From JBAZYK01 sp964582265 (GTDB lineage Bacteria > Patescibacteriota > Gracilibacteria > UBA1369), in assembly GCA_964582265.1 (NCBI GenBank), contig CAZOQT010000024.1:1-17579 (forward strand): 17,579 nucleotides of DNA, in the 5' to 3' direction. A model generated the notes under the pieces. It did no database searches. It worked only from the letters and a program-made list of their open reading frames with translations, and was not told the origin of the DNA. Below are positions 7,822 through 15,503 of this stretch, one piece after another; position 1 is the first letter of the stretch; each line of letters starts with the position of its first letter. Both the position numbers and the translations under genes were made by a program.

Positions 7822-7850
7822 AGTATAGGTGAGTAAGTACTCACCGTCAA
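7822..7850 (-). promoter_or_regulatory. rmuC promoter
   Basis: On the minus strand TTGACG (7850-7845) and TATACT (7827-7822) are separated by exactly 17 bp, each one mismatch from consensus. Transcription should start near 7815, about 19 nt before the chosen ATG. The spacer is a near-complete palindrome, listed separately. Confidence 0.75.
7828..7845. promoter_or_regulatory. Candidate operator in the rmuC promoter spacer
   Basis: GGTGAGTA and TACTCACC are perfect 8-bp arms around a two-base centre. They fill the space between -35 and -10, a classic site for a dimeric repressor that blocks RNA polymerase. The sequence differs from the Gram-positive (GAAC-N4-GTTC) and E. coli LexA boxes, so I cannot name the regulator. 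No second copy was found in the window. Confidence 0.55.
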
Positions 7851-7860
7851 GAAAATTATA

Positions 7861-7885
7861 TTGCGGGACAGTTTTTATTCCGCAA
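7861..7885 (-). terminator. Hairpin over the helicase stop codon
   Basis: TTGCGG (7861-7866) and CCGCAA (7880-7885) can pair around a 13-base loop containing the TAA stop. The downstream tail on the minus strand, TATAATTTTC, is only partly T-rich, so termination may be weak. The rmuC promoter begins 11 bp further on. Confidence 0.35.
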
Positions 7886-10800
7886 CATTACACAAAACTT
7901 TGTACTCACAAAAACGACACGCAAAACCGGGCGTTGGCACAAACTTTGAGCTTTGCAATTCTTCGCCCAATTTAATTAGCTCTTTTTTAACTTCTTCCAA
8001 CCCACTAATGTCACGTTCTGTAGACATTTTGCTGCAATCCTCCAAAAAATACAGGCTCAAACTGGAAACCGGAATTTTAAAAATCTCTTTGCAGGCAATT
8101 GCATACAAAGAAAGCTGCAGATCCTTTTTTAGATTTGAATCTCTTTTAGATGAGCCAGTTTTATAGTCGATCACTTCATAGGTTCCATCCGAAAGCTTAT
8201 CAATACGATCAATTCTGCCATTAAATGTGAACGGTCCAATTTTTAGCCTGAAAGCTTTTTCCAAATAGGCCGGGATTTTGCATGGATTGCATTCTTTTTC
8301 AAAGTACCTCTGCAGAATTTCTACGCCTTCTTTCTTTCTCGCTTGTTCATGTGAATGGCTTTCATAACCACTTGGAATCCAGTTTTTTTCAAAAAGCTGG
8401 ATTAAATCTTCCAAACTTGGTTTACCTCCTTTTTGAATCAGTTGGTAAAATTCGTTTAAAGTATTATGCACACTGGAGCCAAAATTTGCCGCATGCGCGG
8501 AAGGTGAGGGGATTTTAAAAAGATATCTGAACTTGTACTTTAATGGACAATTCTGAAAGGTATCAATTTGGCTATAACTCAAATTGCTCACTTTGATTTC
8601 TGGTAAATAAGCTAATTTATCAGCCACATTTTCGCAGTCTGTTTTTACGGATTGAGACAGATTTTTTTGTGTTTGATCAGCCGAGATCATTGGAATTTCA
8701 ACTTCACTTTCCTTAGTGAAATCGTGTTCATTAGTCATTCCAGTAGCCTTTGATTCCTCCAGGAAAATTGACGGTTTCCATTTTTTTCTGCCTTCGTAAA
8801 AATCGCTGTAACTTAAAATAAGTCTTTCTCGTGCTCTTGTGCAGCCTACATAAAATAGTCTGCGCTCTTCCTGTAAATGTTGATCTGCTTCAGGCAAAAC
8901 TTCACTAATTAGCGGCTGTGGAATTTCTACCGGATCACTTTTTTTAATGGAAGGAAATCTTTGCGCAACCAGGCTTGGCATAAAAACAGTATGAAACTCA
9001 AGCCCTTTGGAAGAGTGAAAAGTGAGTAGCGAAACAGCATCTTCTTCTTCGTTTTGAAGCGGTTCAATTGTTCCTTCGGCCTGCTCCAGTAATTCTAAAT
9101 ATTCCAAAAAGGAACGAACAGGAGTGAATTTACTGTCTCCTCCCTCCATCTCAAAATCCTGCGCGATTTCTAAAAATTGGGCAAGGTGCCTGATTTGTTC
9201 ACCATGTTTATCTACATCAATTTTAAATAGATTATAATATCCTGATTTCTGCAAAAACTCTCCTAATATTCGTGATACAGTCTGTTGCTTACTAAAATTC
9301 AGTAAGTTGTCAAAAAGATCAAACATTTCGGCAAAACCAGCACTACAGGTTTCTTCCAGACCGGGCAAAGCAACTTGATCTCCAATTGCCGCCGGCTTCA
9401 GAAATTTCTTTAAAAATTTAAACAGCGGTTCATGGCCTGCCGCCTTAGCCTTCTCCACAAAATCCAAAATCTCGCGCATGGGCAGATCAAAAAGCGGCAA
9501 ACATAGTAATCTAAAAAAAGCGATGTCATCGTATGGATTTCTTAAAAATCTCAAAAACGCGAGCATATCTTTAATCTCATCGTAACCAAGAAGTCCATCC
9601 GAGTTTCTCATTCTAAATGGGATATTGGCCGCTTTAAGTTCATCAACAAATGGCGCAATTTGGCCGTTTGCTCTAAATAAAATCGCAAAATCTTTATAGC
9701 GCAGCGACGCACTTTCCACGCCTTCCTGAATTTTGTTTACGATTTTTTGCGCCTCCATTAAGTAAGTAGGGAAGTGCCAAATTTGCGGCTTTGAAGCCAA
9801 ATTTTCCGCCTCAGAAATTCCCAGTTCACTATCGCCCACATTCGCATGTAATTTTTTATCTATTCCTTCGCGCACTTCCAGCCTATCTGGATTGTTGTTT
9901 TGAATAACGCCATAACTCAAATCCAAAATTTGCTGTTTAGAACGATAATTTTCTTTAAGCACAATTTTTTTGGGCCCCGGAAAAGTTTCTTCAAAATTCA
10001 AAATATTACTTAAGGATGCCCCGCGCCATTTGTAAATTGCCTGATCATCATCGCCCACCACGGTTAAATTTTGATGTTTTTTTGCAAGCAGTGTAACCAA
10101 TTTATTTTGGGCAAAATTTGTATCCTGAAACTCATCCACCAAAATGTACTTAAAGCGCTCCTGGTAAGCTGCCAAAACCGATGGATGATCTTGCAAAAGT
10201 CTGAGCGCGAAATACTGTAAATCGCCAAAATCCATGGCATTTTCCGCCATTAAAAGTTCCTGATACGTAGCATAAGCTTTTGCGATTTCCAATGTTTTTA
10301 TTGCTTCCTCCTTAGCTGCTTCATCTACCGAATTCATGGTTTCCAGCTGTAATTTTTCTGCATATTTCACATAAGCATTTGGACTGATATCTTCATCTTT
10401 CAGTCTGCTAAAATGCTTGATCAAAACAAACAAAAATTTATTCGGATTTCCAAGCGGACGATAGTATTTTAAATCTAACTTAAATAAATGTTTTTTTAAA
10501 AAAAGCCATTGTTGGGTTTGGTCCAGTAGCTTAAAAGATGGGTCGATCCCCATCTCTATTCCTTTTTCTCTTAACAAAGTGTCGCAAAAGGAATGAAAGG
10601 TCTGAATAGCAATTGATTCATAAGAAAGCGGCAAATTTTTATCCACACGATCAAGCATTTCCTGAGCTGCTTTTTCTGTAAATGTAAGTGCCAAAATATT
10701 TTCCGGGGCAACATTTTCAGCAAGCAACAGATGCAAAATTCGTGAAGTAATCACGTGGGTTTTGCCTGTACCAGCTCCGGCTATAATCAGCATAGGACCC

Positions 10801-10886
10801 TTATAACTGGTTACGGCTTCAAGCTGTTCGGGGTTTAGGCCGCTTAAAAATTCAATTTTTTGATTTAAAACTGATGAATTGGTCAT
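7875..10886 (-). CDS. UvrD/PcrA-type helicase fused to Fe-S RecB-like nuclease
   Basis: This 1003-residue protein joins a superfamily 1 helicase to a PD-(D/E)XK nuclease and probably resects or unwinds DNA ends. Helicase motifs are all seen: AGAGTGKT (36-43), VDEFQD (250-255), GDDDQAIYKWRGA (278-290), ENYRS (312-316), TFHSSKGLEF (622-631) and VGCTRARERLIL (680-691). The C-terminal part, from about 768, has the nuclease G-S-S-V-H (His807), GRIDRID with Asp893, EVIDYKTG with Asp907 and Lys909, and Gln924. Four cysteines fit an iron-sulfur cluster of the AddB/AdnB/Cas4 kind: Cys780, then Cys990, Cys993 and Cys999 in C-x2-C-x5-C spacing. The layout resembles one AdnA/AdnB-type chain, but no second subunit or AddB-like partner is present here. 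All key residues are intact. The ATG at 10886 is preceded by A/T-rich sequence without a Shine-Dalgarno. Confidence 0.93.
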   Translation of the reverse strand: MTNSSVLNQKIEFLSGLNPEQLEAVTSYKGPMLIIAGAGTGKTHVITSRILHLLLAENVAPENILALTFTEKAAQEMLDRVDKNLPLSYESIAIQTFHSFCDTLLREKGIEMGIDPSFKLLDQTQQWLFLKKHLFKLDLKYYRPLGNPNKFLFVLIKHFSRLKDEDISPNAYVKYAEKLQLETMNSVDEAAKEEAIKTLEIAKAYATYQELLMAENAMDFGDLQYFALRLLQDHPSVLAAYQERFKYILVDEFQDTNFAQNKLVTLLAKKHQNLTVVGDDDQAIYKWRGASLSNILNFEETFPGPKKIVLKENYRSKQQILDLSYGVIQNNNPDRLEVREGIDKKLHANVGDSELGISEAENLASKPQIWHFPTYLMEAQKIVNKIQEGVESASLRYKDFAILFRANGQIAPFVDELKAANIPFRMRNSDGLLGYDEIKDMLAFLRFLRNPYDDIAFFRLLCLPLFDLPMREILDFVEKAKAAGHEPLFKFLKKFLKPAAIGDQVALPGLEETCSAGFAEMFDLFDNLLNFSKQQTVSRILGEFLQKSGYYNLFKIDVDKHGEQIRHLAQFLEIAQDFEMEGGDSKFTPVRSFLEYLELLEQAEGTIEPLQNEEEDAVSLLTFHSSKGLEFHTVFMPSLVAQRFPSIKKSDPVEIPQPLISEVLPEADQHLQEERRLFYVGCTRARERLILSYSDFYEGRKKWKPSIFLEESKATGMTNEHDFTKESEVEIPMISADQTQKNLSQSVKTDCENVADKLAYLPEIKVSNLSYSQIDTFQNCPLKYKFRYLFKIPSPSAHAANFGSSVHNTLNEFYQLIQKGGKPSLEDLIQLFEKNWIPSGYESHSHEQARKKEGVEILQRYFEKECNPCKIPAYLEKAFRLKIGPFTFNGRIDRIDKLSDGTYEVIDYKTGSSKRDSNLKKDLQLSLYAIACKEIFKIPVSSLSLYFLEDCSKMSTERDISGLEEVKKELIKLGEELQSSKFVPTPGFACRFCEYKVLCNVAE

Positions 10887-10922
10887 TTTTATGGTTTTTA
10901 ACTACAAAAAACGGCTTTTTTA

Positions 10923-10931
10923 TGCTAAAAT
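10923..10931 (+). promoter_or_regulatory. Probable promoter of the SGNH gene (extended -10)
   Basis: TGCTAAAAT is an extended -10 (TG 10923-10924, TAAAAT 10926-10931) with no good -35. A start near 10938 leaves a 36-nt leader to the ATG at 10974, but only 9 nt to the GTG at 10947. Confidence 0.45.
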
Positions 10932-10950
10932 ATATGGATATAACAAGTGC

Positions 10951-10980
10951 ATTCTACAAGTACTAAAAAAACAATGCCAA
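10951..10980 (-). promoter_or_regulatory. Possible promoter of the helicase-nuclease gene
   Basis: On the minus strand TTGGCA (10980-10975), an 18-bp spacer and TAGAAT (10956-10951) make a plausible promoter with a leader of about 58 nt. It faces the plus-strand promoter at 10923-10931, so the two initiation sites overlap and could interfere. Confidence 0.38.
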
Positions 10981-13163
10981 GCGAATTCAAAATAACAAAT
11001 TGCCGATCTAAATTTTTATTTGGTTTTAGCCAGTCCAGACTGATTTTTCATGTTGGAAAAGGCGGCGAAGCAGGCACGGAAAGTGCCAAAGATGGGCAAA
11101 AGCAAGAGCCCAGGACACTTACGGTAGACCAGCTTAAAGATGTGGTTAAGGGGTCCAATGCTGACATGGCCATTAGACGTCATGCGCTCAGAACAGAAGC
11201 AGCAGAAGCCACCGCACAAAATAGGCGCGCTGGCCTGGCTGCAGAAATTGGCGTAGGAATTACACCTTCCAACTCGCCATCTGCATTAAAAGACAGTGAA
11301 GAATCCAAGGAAAGACCTCTTTCTAAGCTGACAGGTCATGAATTTATAGAGAAAATGAAGTCCATGAAGCCGGAAGAGCGCGAAAAAGCAATTGAAGAAG
11401 CTATAACTAAAGAAAACATTCCTGCATTTAAGGACGTGGAATTTAAGTTCAAGGACGCGAGCGGGAAAGAGCACAAAGCCCAATTCAGTATCACCAAAGA
11501 TGTGATAAAAGTTGGTATTCCTGGTGATCCAAATAATCCTCAAATGCGCATGCCCATGACGCCAATTACTGCTGAGCGCATTGCCGAACGTTTTGGTTGC
11601 ATGTTACCAACCAGCGATGTGATTGATCACACTTTGCGCGATCCAGGATTTATCAGGGTTGCCATGCCGATTTCGCGCGATATTGGCATTCCGGATGTTG
11701 AAGTTACAGTGCCAGAAAGACAGAGTGACGGTTCAATCATAATGGTCAAAAAAATGGCTCCGGACGGCAAATTAATGCAGGATCCTGCCAAATATGAACT
11801 GCACAATAAAGCCATTAACGGAGCTGTATCATTGCAAGATTTAACTGGACTAATGACCCAGTCAGAAGGCAAAGGCTTAATTGGCCACAAAAAAGTAATT
11901 GTGATTGGTGCAGGACTTAACGGCGGAGAAACTAAACTTAATTTTCACGGCGGTTTAAAGCCTGATTTGCAGAATTTTTATCAAAACAATGGCCTGCAAC
12001 ATGAATGGACATACGCAGACTATAGCCATGGGGTTTATTTGGTAAAAAAAGAGTGGGTCATTGATGGTGAAAAAAAAGATGTTAGCTGGGTCATAAAAAA
12101 TTATCCCGGTGTTGTGGGAAAGGTGGGATTAAGCGAAGATGTTAATTCATATTACAAGCAGAACATCAGGGCGCAAGCTAGTGCCAGCAAAACTAAACCG
12201 GCAGAGATCCAATCCAAGCCATTAACAAGCTCACAAATAGCTGCAGAAGCCAGACCCTCAACTACGCAGGTTGCCCCAGAAAGCTCACCACAAGCGCGTC
12301 CAGTCAATAGATCAAGTGGTATTAAAATGGACCGTGTTGCTGGTGAAGCGCCACTCGCCACGCCTCCCGCAGTAAATTCACCAACTGCGTCCATCGCTCC
12401 TTCCGTACCGCCAGCTTTAACTCGCACTTCAAATCAAGTTGCAAGAACTGAAACTGCTAGACCTCTTGAAACTGCGCCAAACATAAACGAAATCAACATT
12501 CCAGCAGGTAAAAAATTGTTCATTTTGGGAGACTCCCATTCAGGCGGATTCACGCGAATTCTAAAGTCAAAATTTGCAACCGAGCCATCAAAAATTGCTC
12601 ACCTACACCATAAAAAGAGCTCAAACGAATCGCCCTCATTCGATACTTCCGACGGCCAAAATCTTGATGACATCATCAGAGCTTTTAACGAAGTCTTAAA
12701 CGGTACATATCCACTTTATAATTTACCAAGAAGGGGAGTTCTTAACGACATGCTTCAAGGCTCAACAGCCGTGATCGAAATTGGTACAAACGATATTTAT
12801 GGTGGAGCAAGTTTAGAAACAGTAAAAACCAAATTCGATTTCTTAATCACACTGCTTAAGAGCAAAGGTATGAAGGTGATTGTTGCTACAGTTCCAGGCT
12901 TGATGGATCATCCTGATACCAAAAAAGCACCCCAATCAATGTCACAAAAGGATCAAACCAGAAAGGCATTCAACGACTATCTTCGGACTCAAAACCAAAA
13001 AGGTACTTATGATGGTTTTGTAGATTTGGAAGATGTCGGCTTGGTAAAGCCCGATGGGCATAATACTTCAAGAGGAACCACTCTCCACTTTAGCCCAGAT
13101 GCTTACAATAAAATGGGCGAATACATTGCTCAACGCGTTAATCAGGCGAATAAGCAAACTTAA
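10974..13163 (+). CDS. Unknown 'YADYSHG' domain fused to C-terminal SGNH/GDSL hydrolase
   Basis: This 729-residue protein has three parts. Residues 1 to about 150 are charged and low in complexity, with no signal peptide or membrane segment that I can see. Residues about 150-400 carry RMPMTPITAERIAERFGCMLPT, GLIGHKK (301-307) and YADYSHG (347-353), which I recall from uncharacterised bacterial proteins with no assigned function. After a Pro/Ala/Ser/Thr-rich linker (about 400-510) comes an SGNH hydrolase domain. It has GDSH with nucleophile Ser521, GTND (604-607) with Asn606, and LHFSPDAY with His705. Such domains act as esterases or O-acetyl transferases or esterases, often on polysaccharide or peptidoglycan. 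The acidic residue normally three before the histidine is Thr702; Asp694 lies further back. A GTG start at 10947 would add nine residues but leaves almost no leader, so ATG is preferred. Confidence 0.8.
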   Translation: MPSEFKITNCRSKFLFGFSQSRLIFHVGKGGEAGTESAKDGQKQEPRTLTVDQLKDVVKGSNADMAIRRHALRTEAAEATAQNRRAGLAAEIGVGITPSNSPSALKDSEESKERPLSKLTGHEFIEKMKSMKPEEREKAIEEAITKENIPAFKDVEFKFKDASGKEHKAQFSITKDVIKVGIPGDPNNPQMRMPMTPITAERIAERFGCMLPTSDVIDHTLRDPGFIRVAMPISRDIGIPDVEVTVPERQSDGSIIMVKKMAPDGKLMQDPAKYELHNKAINGAVSLQDLTGLMTQSEGKGLIGHKKVIVIGAGLNGGETKLNFHGGLKPDLQNFYQNNGLQHEWTYADYSHGVYLVKKEWVIDGEKKDVSWVIKNYPGVVGKVGLSEDVNSYYKQNIRAQASASKTKPAEIQSKPLTSSQIAAEARPSTTQVAPESSPQARPVNRSSGIKMDRVAGEAPLATPPAVNSPTASIAPSVPPALTRTSNQVARTETARPLETAPNINEINIPAGKKLFILGDSHSGGFTRILKSKFATEPSKIAHLHHKKSSNESPSFDTSDGQNLDDIIRAFNEVLNGTYPLYNLPRRGVLNDMLQGSTAVIEIGTNDIYGGASLETVKTKFDFLITLLKSKGMKVIVATVPGLMDHPDTKKAPQSMSQKDQTRKAFNDYLRTQNQKGTYDGFVDLEDVGLVKPDGHNTSRGTTLHFSPDAYNKMGEYIAQRVNQANKQT

Positions 13164-13183
13164 AAGTATAAGCAAAAGTCAAA

Positions 13184-13216
13184 AAAAGAGCCCCATCATG
13201 ATTGAGGGGCTCTTTT
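13184..13216. terminator. Strong bidirectional terminator between SGNH gene and rpsA
   Basis: AAAAGAGCCCC (13184-13194) and GGGGCTCTTTT (13206-13216) are perfect 11-bp complements around an 11-base loop. A and T runs stand on both sides, so it can stop transcription from both converging genes. Confidence 0.92.
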
Positions 13217-13236
13217 AATTCTAATTTGAAACAGAA

Positions 13237-14448
13237 TTACTTCTTCTTAGCAACTTTTTTGGACTTTTCTTCATCTTCATCCAATTCCATGGCTGTTTGA
13301 CCTTCTTCTTCAGAAGCGTCATCTGCTTTCTTCTTTGTGATCTTCTTCTTGCCTGTATCTTCTGCTAATGCCTTAATGGAAAGACCTACGCGGTGTTCAC
13401 CAGCTTCAATCGCAATAATCTTAGCTTTTACTTTGTCGCCCATTTTCAATACTTCGCTAGGATCTTTGATTGCTTCATTAGTAATTTCTGTAACGTGGAT
13501 CAAACCATTGATGTCGTCAGAAAGTTTAAGGAATGCGCCAAATGGTGTAAGTCTGTTGATTTCACCTTCAACCGTGTCACCAATCTTGTATTGTTTTGCA
13601 GCTTCTAACCATGGATCTTCAATCAGTCTCTTCATAGATAGTGAAATCTTTTCGCCATCAATACCAATAACCATTACTTCAACTGGATCTCCAAGACGTC
13701 CGTAGTCAGCCGCATTCTTAACATGGCCCCAAGCGATTTCAGAAATATGTACCAAGCCTTCAAGTCCGTCAAAAGCGACGAAAATACCAAATTTAACGAT
13801 ACCGCTGATCTTACCCTTAACTTTGTCACCAACTTTAAGTTTTCCGAGTGAAGCCTTGCGTTGTTCTTCCATCGCAGCTTTTTCAGAAAGGATCAACTTA
13901 CCGTTTTCCTTATCAATATTGATGATCTTAACCATGAATTTAGTACCAACCAGTTCCTGTAATCTTGTAAGAATTTGGTTAGAATCAGCACCATTAACAC
14001 GTGGATAGTGAAGTGGAGCGAGTTGTGATACCGGAATAAAGGCTTTAATACCATCAATTTCAAGTAGTAAACCACCTTTATTAGCTTCTGTAGCCACAAC
14101 ATCGATAACATCTTTCTTAGCATAAGCTTCTTCAAAGCGCTTCCAAGTCTTTTCTTGGCTAGCTTTACGCAAAGAAAGAAGAACATAACCTTCGTCATTT
14201 TCTTCATCAATTACGTAAGCAGAAACGTTGTCACCCTTTTTTAATTTTTTCATTGTGTCATTACTGTCACGAGCTTCGCGACCAGTAATTAAACCTGTAC
14301 TTACGCCGCCAATATCAACCAAGATTTTATTCTTGTAGATATCAACAACAACCCCATCAACCAGTGTTCCAGGCTTTGGAACAACAAATTCCGGGGCATT
14401 TTGTAAAAGCTCATCCATTAGAGCTGAAGATGTTTTGGTTGCCACCAT
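13237..14448 (-). CDS. rpsA: 30S ribosomal protein S1 (four S1 domains)
   Basis: S1 binds single-stranded A/U-rich mRNA leaders and helps place them on the 30S subunit. This 403-residue protein has four OB-fold S1 domains at about 26-95, 112-190, 204-273 and 288-361. The third and fourth are the most typical, with VKFGIFVAFDGLEGLVHISEI and TPFGAFLKLSDDINGLIHVTEI patterns. An acidic and then Lys-rich tail (365-403) ends the chain. Four domains is shorter than the six of E. coli and like many Gram-positive and other short S1 forms. It has its own strong promoter and a foldable leader. The Clp, regulator and rpsA genes share a strand, but the intervening promoters argue for separate units. Since starts in this window lack Shine-Dalgarno sequences, S1 may be especially important here. 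Confidence 0.94.
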   Translation of the reverse strand: MVATKTSSALMDELLQNAPEFVVPKPGTLVDGVVVDIYKNKILVDIGGVSTGLITGREARDSNDTMKKLKKGDNVSAYVIDEENDEGYVLLSLRKASQEKTWKRFEEAYAKKDVIDVVATEANKGGLLLEIDGIKAFIPVSQLAPLHYPRVNGADSNQILTRLQELVGTKFMVKIINIDKENGKLILSEKAAMEEQRKASLGKLKVGDKVKGKISGIVKFGIFVAFDGLEGLVHISEIAWGHVKNAADYGRLGDPVEVMVIGIDGEKISLSMKRLIEDPWLEAAKQYKIGDTVEGEINRLTPFGAFLKLSDDINGLIHVTEITNEAIKDPSEVLKMGDKVKAKIIAIEAGEHRVGLSIKALAEDTGKKKITKKKADDASEEEGQTAMELDEDEEKSKKVAKKK

Positions 14449-14484
14449 AAAATACGCACCGCAGCAATGTCCTTAAAGAATAAT

Positions 14485-14534
14485 GCTTTTTAAGAGGGGA
14501 CTTGCTGGGATTTTCAAAATCCTCTGTCAAAAGC
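14485..14534 (-). promoter_or_regulatory. Structured rpsA mRNA leader, possible autoregulatory element
   Basis: The predicted transcript begins almost exactly at the base of a nested hairpin. GCUUUU (14534-14529) pairs with AAAAGC (14490-14485), and AGAGG (14525-14521) pairs with CCUCU (14497-14493). Inside lies the palindrome GGATTTTCAAAATCC (14508-14522). The inner palindrome and the AGAGG stem share two G residues, so they can compete. S1 represses its own mRNA through leader structure in E. coli; a similar role here is inference. Confidence 0.5.
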
Positions 14535-14540
14535 AGGGAA

Positions 14541-14569
14541 ATTGTACATAGTTCCGCTTTGCAGGTCAA
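14541..14569 (-). promoter_or_regulatory. rpsA promoter
   Basis: On the minus strand TTGACC (14569-14564), a 17-bp spacer and TACAAT (14546-14541) form a strong promoter. It lies downstream of the stop codon of the TrmB-like gene, where no terminator is visible, so some read-through from that gene is possible. The expected start is near 14534. Confidence 0.75.
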
Positions 14570-14590
14570 GCAAAAGCGCAAGGTGAAGTT

Positions 14591-15343
14591 TTACAGTTTG
14601 TCCCACAGCAGGTCGTACATTTTTTTATGGAAATCCGCCAACTCCTGGGATTCGATCATTATAGCCATTTTTTCTTTCCAGGAAGCCATTAAAATTTTAT
14701 TGCCGTAAATGTTGATTTCGGGCGAAAAATCATATTTTTTGCTATCCACAAATTTAATTTCACGAAGCTCTTCTTTGTCGTGCTTTTGACGTTCTTTAGA
14801 TAATTTAGTGTCGGGACAAATCGCCCGAATATGGATACCCGCCTCTTTTCGCCGAGCATAATATTCGGGGAAAAAATTTGGCAGACCCGCGTGCATTTCC
14901 TCCACCTTAGCGTAAGCGCGAATCGGTTCAGATGATTTTAAAGTGTTTTCGTATGCTTCTCGCACTCCCTTTTCACCTTCATAAAACTGCACTTTTGGTT
15001 TAGTGGAAGATGGATTTTCCAACGACTTTATAGCTGGCAGAATTTCCATGAGCTGTTGCTTCTGCTTATCAATTTCTCGCATGTACTCGGTTTTATCTCT
15101 CTCAAGGTAGTTAATCAGGTTCTGCGGATCAAGAATTTGAAAGTAGGTGGTTGCACCTTTATCTATTTTCGTGGCGAGTCCCTTTTTAATAAGTTGTGCA
15201 AAAATATCATAAACAGTGGCGCGGTTTATTTGCGTATGCTTGGCGATTACGGATGCAGGCTGCGAACCAAGATGTAAGGTTATTAGATAAATTTCAATTT
15301 CTTTATCCGATAACCCGATTTTTTTAAGCAATTCTTTAATCAT
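14591..15343 (-). CDS. TrmB family winged-helix transcriptional regulator
   Basis: This 250-residue protein has an N-terminal winged helix (about 1-75): helix EIEIYLITLHLG, then ASVIAKHTQINRATVYDIFAQLIKKGLATKI with the recognition helix, then a wing. A coiled coil follows (about 78-110), then a C-terminal sensor region starting KVQFYEGEKGVREAYENTL and including YYARRKEAGIHIRAICPD. This is the TrmB/TrmBL-like arrangement found in archaea and some bacteria, where ligands are often sugars; the ligand here is unknown. The open frame runs 46 residues further upstream, but that extension covers a good promoter, so the start is the ATG at 15343, which also begins the conserved domain. It diverges from the 491-residue unknown gene, the usual arrangement for a regulator and its target. 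Confidence 0.85.
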   Translation of the reverse strand: MIKELLKKIGLSDKEIEIYLITLHLGSQPASVIAKHTQINRATVYDIFAQLIKKGLATKIDKGATTYFQILDPQNLINYLERDKTEYMREIDKQKQQLMEILPAIKSLENPSSTKPKVQFYEGEKGVREAYENTLKSSEPIRAYAKVEEMHAGLPNFFPEYYARRKEAGIHIRAICPDTKLSKERQKHDKEELREIKFVDSKKYDFSPEINIYGNKILMASWKEKMAIMIESQELADFHKKMYDLLWDKL

Positions 15344-15382
15344 ATTTAATTTTAATGTTGTCGGAAAAGCATCGACACTACC

Positions 15383-15411
15383 ATTGTACATCTTATTGAA
15401 GCGTTTATCAA
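15383..15411 (-). promoter_or_regulatory. Promoter of the TrmB-like regulator
   Basis: On the minus strand TTGATA (15411-15406), a 17-bp spacer and TACAAT (15388-15383) form a good promoter; the start should be near 15376. A short inverted repeat, TGTCG (15359-15363) and CGACA (15373-15377), lies over the initiation site and could serve autoregulation. Confidence 0.7.
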
Positions 15412-15438
15412 GTAAAGCAAACAAGTGCCGACCAGGAA

Positions 15439-15466
15439 TTGACAAAATGTAGCCATATGTTAAGAT
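15439..15466 (+). promoter_or_regulatory. Promoter of the 491-residue unknown gene
   Basis: Consensus TTGACA (15439-15444), a 16-bp spacer and TAAGAT (15461-15466), with TG at 15458-15459 giving an extended -10. It stands back to back with the regulator promoter, 27 bp away, so one bound protein could affect both. Confidence 0.7.
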
Positions 15467-15480
15467 TGACTCTTCAGTCA
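15467..15480 (+). promoter_or_regulatory. Inverted repeat at the transcription start
   Basis: TGACT and AGTCA flank CTTC directly after the -10 box. It could be an operator half-site pair or a small 5' hairpin in the transcript. Five-base arms alone are weak evidence. Confidence 0.3.
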
Positions 15481-15503
15481 TTTTATTTCATAAACCTATT
15501 TAT

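Noticed and set aside
7797..7850. TTG start adding 18 residues to RmuC
   Set aside because: The TTG is part of the -35 hexamer and the expected transcript begins downstream of it.
10947..10973. GTG start for the SGNH protein
   Set aside because: It lies only about 9 nt from the predicted transcription start; ATG at 10974 gives a normal leader. Not excluded.
14502..14530. Second rpsA promoter with TTGACA at 14530-14525
   Set aside because: The sequence 17 bp downstream, CAGCAA, does not resemble a -10 box.
15344..15481. 46-residue N-terminal extension of the TrmB-like regulator
   Set aside because: It spans a near-consensus promoter and lies outside the conserved winged helix.
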